Positions 58,416 to 64,000 of a stretch of DNA of 64,000 nt are shown here, piece by piece. The first letter of the stretch is position 1; each line of letters begins with the position of its first letter. The DNA is taken from positions 2,182,077-2,246,076 of the forward strand of contig JARUPZ010000025.1 of NCBI GenBank assembly GCA_031213475.1. Direction: 5' to 3'. The notes beneath the pieces are model-generated. The model did not search any database. It was not told the DNA's origin and was given only the letters and a program-made list of their open reading frames with translations. Source of the DNA: Nereocystis luetkeana (lineage: Eukaryota; Sar; Phaeophyceae; Laminariales; Laminariaceae). The position numbers were made by a program, and so were the translations under genes.

Positions 58416-58721
58416 CTGGAGCTTGCACAACATAGACAGACAGCGCAGGATCCGGAGGTTCTCCGCCATGCTGACCGCGTGTGCAGTATGAGCCAAAAAG
58501 CCCTTCACAAACTGCAGTTGATGGTACCCGTTCTGGTTGTCTATGAACACCTGGCTTTCCACGACTGCATCCTTCTCCAGTGCTTGGCGTTTCCTGTGTT
58601 TGTTCGACAACGCAGCACACCCGGCCAGGCGATTCCTTAGTTGATCACCGCGTCCATCCATTAGGCAATGCAGGGCGAGGCAACCCCAGCACTTATGTAC
58701 TTGACGATGGCACAGCATCAC
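58416..58721 (-). other. Candidate exon of an unidentified gene (ARM-like?)
   Basis: The minus-strand frame ends at a strong donor, CTCCAG/GTGGGT. It encodes VHKCWGCLALHCLMDGRGDQ, AGCAALSNKHRKRQALEKDA and AVSMAENLRILRCLSMLCKL. The 'W-G-C-x-A-L' helix loosely recalls armadillo-type repeats, but the match is weak. The acceptor was not determined. It could be a downstream exon of the candidate at 59208-59722. Confidence 0.35.
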
Positions 58722-58729
58722 CCCGTCTT

Positions 58730-59200
58730 TTTCTCCCAGGAGAGCAAAACAGAAAAAAGCACAAGATCGGGATGGAGGTACAAAATACTACTGAAATACG
58801 AAGTCAATATTCGTTTTGTATGAGGAGTCACCCCACGGTAAGGGTTGCACTTTTTGGCCCAAAGGTTTCTGACCAATTGAGTTCCTTAAAGGAACTACCG
58901 GTTAGGAGAAAAAGGTTATTCGTATATTCGTTTCAGGACTATCGCATATAAGTGCCGGTCGGGTGGTACTAACGAAGTTCTTCCAAGTATTGTATCGGGT
59001 GACATATTGAGCTCCTTATGTGAGTGACTCAGGAACTTCTGGTGAACCCCTACTGCTGTGAGATGGCTCTGAGGCTACCAAAAAAAAAACGTATGATATA
59101 TAAATATTTCCAGTTAGCGTTACATACAAATCAAAACGAGCGTCGCACCAGATTAAATCAGCAACACACGTAGACAAAAGACACATGAACAACACATAGG
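58730..59200. other. No gene seen
   Basis: AT-rich; possible intron between the candidate exons on either side. Confidence 0.4.
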
Positions 59201-59207
59201 CGCGAAA

Positions 59208-59722
59208 CTCACCGCTTGGTGCCCGCAGCTGCAACGGTTCTCCGGTGTTATGCGCTTCCGATAAGTGCTGCGTAGCCCCTGTTGTTGAGTCGGAGTGACT
59301 GCTTAGCACGTTTCTCTACCGTAGCTTCGACACTCGTTGCTTGCCAGGCAAAGCCCATTTCTGCTTCATCAATGCCTGCCGGGACACGCTCGCCGCTTGG
59401 CGGAATAAAACCCAGCCTCACGCCGTAGAAGGCTTCGATACTGTGCTTCTTGCGTTTGGTGCCGATCGCAGCGAATGTATAGTCCGGGAGGGGGGGGGGC
59501 AAAAGTTCGTACGGCTTCTGGTACGGCTTCTGGGACGTGATCTGGAAAAACCAGACCCGCCACCTGTGCATTCTTGGGGTGTTTGCTCCCTGCTGCATCT
59601 ATCTGCTTTTGTTGGTCGCCTCGGTCCAAGAAATCGGAGATTTGAAGCTGTTCGCTTGAAGGTGGCGTTGGTGCTGTTGAGCGGCTGCGTTCGACGAGCG
59701 TATCACCACCACTACTACTCAT
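59208..59722 (-). other. Candidate gene 5' part with homopolymer frameshift
   Basis: Starts MSSSGGDTLVERSRSTAPTP at 59722. The frame continues ISDFLDRGDQQKQIDAAGSK to a G10 tract (59490-59499). Beyond it the coding-like sequence moves to another frame (YTFAAIGTKRKKHSIEAFYG, then EAEMGFAWQATSVEATVEKR). A third frame exits at AGCG/GTGAGT near 59208. Either a frame-shifted pseudogene, a homopolymer-length error, or several exons. No family recognised. Confidence 0.35.
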
Positions 59723-60016
59723 CGCACAGAGTGGTTGAGCTGTAATATGTGCTCCGGGTGTGTCGAGTTGTTTGTGTTGCTGTGTGGGGAGATCCCTCGT
59801 CATGTCTCCCGCCTCTCTTGGTGCTGGTCGGTCAACGACCACACATTTTGGTATGTTTTTTCAGAGCTCTTGACGAATCCTCTACTATACGACAGCAGAA
59901 TCGTTTCCCCCGTCTCTCCGTCCTCCAACGATCACGTACATACGTACCGATCCCCTGCGACAGAGTCGGAATATCTATGAATACCGTTAGACAGATAGAC
60001 ACCGCCGCGTAATTTA

Positions 60017-60171
60017 TTGGGCATTGTGTGTGTTCTTCACGTTGAACCGTTCTTTCTGCTCGTCGACATCTACAACAAGCAGTGTCCGTGCCGACTCTTC
60101 AATCCTAGAAGAGGTACAAGTTCTGTGGTCACAAAGCTACGCCACAGAGATACTTCAGCAGTACGTTGCCA
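60017..60171 (-). repeat. LINE 3' terminus, 155 bp
   Basis: Minus-strand copy of the last part of the LINE 3' UTR (CCGTTCTTTCTGCTCGTCGA on the plus strand). It abuts the plus-strand LINE copy C at 60172 through a CGTTGCC/CACGTTGC junction. Confidence 0.75.
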
Positions 60172-61570
60172 CGACACGTTGCGAGAGCATCGAAACGACC
60201 ATTCGTACTTGGCGGCTCTGTTTTGCGGGGGGCGTGGCGCACCGAAGCAAGGAGCGATTACCTAGTCGGGTAATGTTCGGGCCGATAGCTGGTGGGGAGA
60301 ACCCGAGGCCAGGCGAACAGTGTAAGACTTGACATATATGCATATTCAACGACCTTAGGGAGTTCCGAGCCACCGAAGGGTCAACGGAAGTAGCCTCCTT
60401 GGTGTTTGGAGTTGAGACCGCGTTGCGGTCCACTGCAGCTAAATAGGCGGGGAAGTGGTACCGGGGGATCCTTGAAGCAGCCGAACGGTTCATCATGCTG
60501 AGGCTGAGATGAGTAGGCAGCGCCGCGCATCCGCCGTGGATGGTGTCCAAGCCAATGGGGGGGCAGGGGGCAACAGGATAAGAGACAGAAAACCCGTCCG
60601 AGGGAATGCGGAGAGGGGGGGGAACGGGAGGAGCAGAAGGGAAACTGCGCTAGACGTACGTAGGAAGGAGATGGCAGACAGGGTAGCAAGGCACCAGGTC
60701 GACGAGGAAGTAGAACATGACCATACTACTAGTGCCACTAACTAGTCCAGCTGGTTCGAACGTGGTCTTCCCTTGTATTCTCTTTTTGTTTTGTATATTT
60801 CTTTCTTGCGCTGATTCTCCGTGATTTTTATTTTATTTCTTTCTCTTTCTTTTCTGATTTACAAGCCGTACCGAAAGAGTCGTGTGGCGTGGTTGGATGT
60901 CAAACCTGCTCTGCTCGTTTCGTATTGTCTGACGCCAAGGGGCTGGGCATAGTTGACGAACGCAGGACGGAGACGGCAGTCTGGGTAGCAAGGTACAAGG
61001 TGGATACGCAGGGAGAACCTGGCTACACTACTCATACCACAAACTGCTGCCGCCACCTGGAGGGTGCTTTGGGATTGATCTGCCTGTTATTTTCCCTTCT
61101 TTGTTATTTTTTTCCTTGGTTATTTGTCTTGCTCTGTATACAAGCAGTGGTGTTTTCGTCATTTTCTTCTTTCTTTTCCAGCTCGTTTTTTTTCAAGTGT
61201 TGGCCACCTCGCCTGCGGGGGGGGGGGGGACGGCAAATTGTTTTTCCTAGTTTTTGCTTTAATTTTTTTCTTTTTCTATTTCGAGCTGTCTTCTTAGTTT
61301 TTGTTTTGTTTTCTCTCTGATTGTTTCCTTTCGTTTCTCACTATCAGAGAATGTGCATGTCGTGCCTGTCGTATCTAGTACCAGGTATGATGACATGGCA
61401 TTCCCACTGCTGAGCTTGCTGCATACTTACCTGGTACCTGGTACGTGGCAACGTAGTGTCTCTGTGGCGTAGCTTTGTGACCACAGAACTTGTGTCTCTT
61501 CTAGCATTGAAGAATCGGCACGGGCACTGGTTGTGCTCGATGTCGACGTGTAGAAAAAACGTCCAATGTT
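60172..61570 (+). mobile_element. LINE copy C, 5'-truncated, C-terminal coding plus 3' UTR
   Basis: Starts in the C-terminal region ([20 protein letters not shown]) and continues ERLPSRVMFGPIAGGENPRP to a TGA where the intact copy has TGG. The 3' part of the frame resumes near 60509 ([20 protein letters not shown]), then the 3' UTR to about 61570. The 3' end is slightly rearranged by a TACCTGGTACCTGGTACGTGG insertion near 61430. Confidence 0.8.
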
Positions 61571-61589
61571 TTTTTTTCTTCAATTTTCT

Positions 61590-61935
61590 GCTCATCCCGT
61601 TGATTATCTTTGCCCATCTTCTTCGCTCTCTCCTTCCAACTCGTAACTCAGATCCCGGATCACATAGCAGGCTCTCCTCCCCTTTTCCGCCTACGGTACG
61701 TGCCTTCCTTTTGATCGCGAGAAGATTTCAGCCTTTTCTTCACTCGTCGACACGCATCGAATTGTGCCTACCCACGCTGCAAGGCGCTCTCAACAATTGA
61801 ATCCTTTTGATATATATTTTTGCAACTAAAATAAAAAAAAAGTCCGACCCACCTGGGGCTCGAACCCCGGACTACAACCCAAGTAGAATTCGAGGTTAAC
61901 CACTTGAACCACCGGGGCGACCGGCTGGATTTGAC
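61590..61935 (-). mobile_element. tRNA-derived SINE, copy S5
   Basis: Inverted copy of S4: head at 61935-61850 (GGCTCGAACCCCGGACT on the plus strand), body CGCTGCAAGGCGCTCTCAAC, end at the CGGGATGAG block near 61595. Confidence 0.8.
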
Positions 61936-62215
61936 TGGTGAAGAACAAACACACACACGTATGCAGTAAAGCACAGCAGTATAGGGGGCAATGCAGTGCC
62001 ATGTCATCATACTGGATACGACAGGCATGACATACAAGTTGTATGAAATAGAGAACGAAAGAAAAAAAATCAGAAAAAGGAATGAAGACGAATGTGAAGA
62101 AACACAAAATGATGAAAAAAAAGAAGAAACAAACTTTCGTACCCCCCCCCCCCTCCCCCCCCCCCCACGCAGGGGATTTGGCAAGACACTTGAAAATAAC
62201 GACCTGGAAAAAGCT
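61936..62215 (-). repeat. Diverged LINE 3' tail
   Basis: Minus-strand: ends in an (AC)n/GAAGAACAAACACAC block and includes CATGTCATCATACTGGATAC and a poly-C/CGCAGGGGATTTGGC block. Older than the other tails. It lies head-to-tail between two SINEs. Confidence 0.65.
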
Positions 62216-62269
62216 GGAAAAGAAAAGAAAACACCACTATTGTACGCATATACATACCTGGTACTATAT

Positions 62270-62620
62270 ATATATTTTTGCTCATCCCATTTATTATCTT
62301 CGGCCATCTTCTTCTCTCTCTCCTTCCAACTCATAACTCAGATCCGGGGTCGCATAGCAGTCTCTTTTCCCCCCTTCCCCCTACGGTACGTGCCTTCATT
62401 TTTATTGCGAGAAGATTTCAGCCTTTTCTTCCCTCGTCGACTCGCATCGAATTGTGCCTACCCACGCTGCAAGGCGCTCTCAACAAGTGAATCCTTTTTT
62501 ATTTTCATTTTTGCAAATGAAGTCAAAGTCCGACCCACCCGGGGCTCGAACCCAGGACTCAAACACGTAGAATTCGAGGTGCCTGACACTTGGACCACCG
62601 GGGCGACCGGCTGTTATTTG
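62270..62620 (-). mobile_element. tRNA-derived SINE, copy S6
   Basis: Head 62620-62535 with B-box inverse GGGGCTCGAACCCAGGACTC, then body with GCGCTCTCAACAAGTGAATC. Very close to S5. Confidence 0.8.
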
Positions 62621-63059
62621 TACTTATTTTAGTGAAATAAATGTCTAAAAATGTTCTTATAGGTACCACTATCGCTGCTGCGGTGATATGGCATTTATTT
62701 CTAGTACTTTTGAAATATTTCATTTTTTTCCCCGAAATCGATCCTGCCAACAACCCGCGATCGACAACCGAGTTGCCACCCGAAACAATGGAACGGCCCC
62801 CAAATTGGATGGGCATGCCTACCGCTGCAAAAATAGTTATTTCAATGCTTTACATATTTTGTTTCCCTTCTTCGCTTCGAAATATGAAATATACCCCACC
62901 GACCACTGACCTGCCGCCCTAAACAATGGGATGGCGGGTTGACACTCAAAAAGTGTATCGGGGGAAAAAACTTCGGGTTGCCCGGCAAGACTCAAGCGTT
63001 GGTCACATAGCTGTCAATAGGAAGAGTGTGGATGTATTCAGAGCAGTTTTGAAATCATC
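62621..63059. other. No gene seen; small duplication
   Basis: A 93-codon frame (62641-62919) has two hydrophobic stretches. It includes an imperfect duplication (CCGAAACAATGGAACGGC near 62780 and CCTAAACAATGGGATGGC near 62920), so it is not called as a gene. Confidence 0.4.
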
Positions 63060-63185
63060 CTGCGTGTGTGTGCTAAACATGAAAACACTCCTCTGACTCA
63101 TCGACATGCAGCAAACCGTTTTTATAGAGAGATACAAGCTCTGTTGTCGTCACGAAACTACCCTGTACCGCACAGAGATGATATA
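63060..63185 (-). repeat. Very diverged LINE 3' tail
   Basis: The plus strand shows GTGTGTGTGC, then CATGCAGCAAACCGTTTTTA, GAGATACAAGCTCTGTTGTC and CACAGAGAT, in the order of an inverted LINE terminus. Confidence 0.5.
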
Positions 63186-63194
63186 CATATATTA

Positions 63195-63260
63195 ACCCTT
63201 TTTAAACTCCAGTCCCGTTTTGGGGACACACCCCCAGTCAAATTCGAAGGAGTTTTTTTC
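63195..63260. mobile_element. MITE family M3, partial
   Basis: TTAACCCTTTTTAAACTCCA followed by GTCCCGTTTTGGGGACAC matches one half of 41916-42008. The TTAA start may be meaningful for target choice. Confidence 0.55.
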
Positions 63261-63264
63261 CCAT

Positions 63265-64000
63265 ATTAGAGTGTTTGCGTTTTTTTTTTTTACTTTTACT
63301 TCTCCAAAAATTCTCCTGAGGTAACGTTTTGAGGGAAATTTCTTAAACAAACGCGAAAAAGTACTTCAGCGAAGTCTGGATTTCATCAAAGTTGCGGTAA
63401 CTTTTGGATCTGTCTCATTGGCCTACACGCACCGAGCATTATATTATCCCGATGCAGAACGCATCATCTCAAATCTCGAAAGACCCAAACACCGAGCATC
63501 TTCCATGCCACCATGCTGCTTGCTGTACGCATCACGACAACCGCTGGGAGCACAGAGGCTCGAGAGGTGCAGCTTGAGTATAGCGCGCACGAGCGCCGTT
63601 GAATTGTGCCAGCGGGCCGCCGCCGCTACTATGTAGGGTGCACGCTTTCGCCTTCTTGGTGACGACGTGGAGGATGCTTCGTTCCAAGAAAGGACTCGCA
63701 TCACACTCGTACTCGTGCTCGAACAGAGCGCGACAGCTCGTGTATCATTTCGATTCCAACACACTGCAGCAGCAAGAGCGGCGGCGGCGGCAGCAGTGGC
63801 CGCGACAGTGGCGGCGGAGCGGAGCCCGCCGGCGCTGTGGCGTGCGAAGGCTGAGCGCAGCAGGAGCAGCAGCAGCAGCAGCAGCTGCAGCAACAGTAGC
63901 AGCAGCAGCAGCAGGCAATCAAAAAAGGGAAGCTGGCTGATGCTGGTGCTGGTGCTTGCTGGCGCTGGGCTGACGCTGTTTATTTTTGTTGCTCAATCTG
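63265..64000 (-). repeat. 750-bp dispersed repeat family B, copy 2 (to window edge)
   Basis: Inverse of 9120-9872, including ATATTAGAGTGTTTGCG, the GTAGCTTCG-free frame with MRVLSWNEASSTSSP on the minus strand, a (CAG)n tract at 63873-63912 and the GCACCAGCACCAGCA end at the window edge. Differences from copy 1 include several substitutions and triplet-number changes. Confidence 0.8.

Noticed and set aside
62641..62922. Small membrane protein
   Set aside because: Contains an internal imperfect DNA duplication and no homologue recognised; too weak to call.

Overview
This window looks like nuclear DNA of a eukaryote with a repeat-rich, intron-rich genome. It has no operons, no ribosome-binding sites and no dense coding. 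I infer a stramenopile, and brown alga-like is the best guess. The reasons are long GT-AG introns, CAG/CTG-rich low-complexity tracts, roughly balanced base composition, many poly-C/poly-G runs, and LINE and DIRS-like elements of types I associate with stramenopile genomes. This is inference; no marker gene settles it.

The only gene I can assemble end to end is a minus-strand, six-exon Fe(II)/2-oxoglutarate dioxygenase of the trimethyllysine / gamma-butyrobetaine dioxygenase family (carnitine biosynthesis). Its exons run from 31236 down to 16165 and predict 458 residues. All five introns are GT...AG, all phases agree, and intron 2 is about 9.3 kb. The introns carry MITEs, a 234-bp tandem duplication and LINE endonuclease-like fragments.

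Layout. 1-5205: a decayed DIRS-like retroelement on the minus strand (gag-like, RT, RNase H, tyrosine recombinase), with a dispersed repeat lodged in the recombinase. 5.2-16.1 kb: non-coding, with dispersed and tandem repeats, including a ~300-bp tandem array at 14.3-15.4 kb. 16.2-31.2 kb: the dioxygenase gene. 31.3-42 kb: SINE-like copies, MITE hairpins, a broken helical-protein gene and a LINE remnant. 42.5-48.3 kb: a dead minus-strand LINE and loose LINE tails. 48.3-52.2 kb: a hAT-like DNA transposon with a decayed transposase between two oppositely oriented satellite arrays. 52.3-58.2 kb: a LINE with an intact reverse transcriptase, flanked on both sides by the same GGGACGG minisatellite. 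58.4-59.7 kb: a candidate minus-strand gene of unknown function. 60-64 kb: nested LINE tails, SINEs and an inverted copy of a 750-bp repeat also found at 9.1 kb.

Apart from the dioxygenase, nearly everything recognisable is mobile-element sequence. The elements interact: LINE 3' ends are scattered in at least eight places, SINEs sit beside LINE tails, and the hAT element lies against a LINE tail. Several broken frames carry stops that one C-to-T change could explain.
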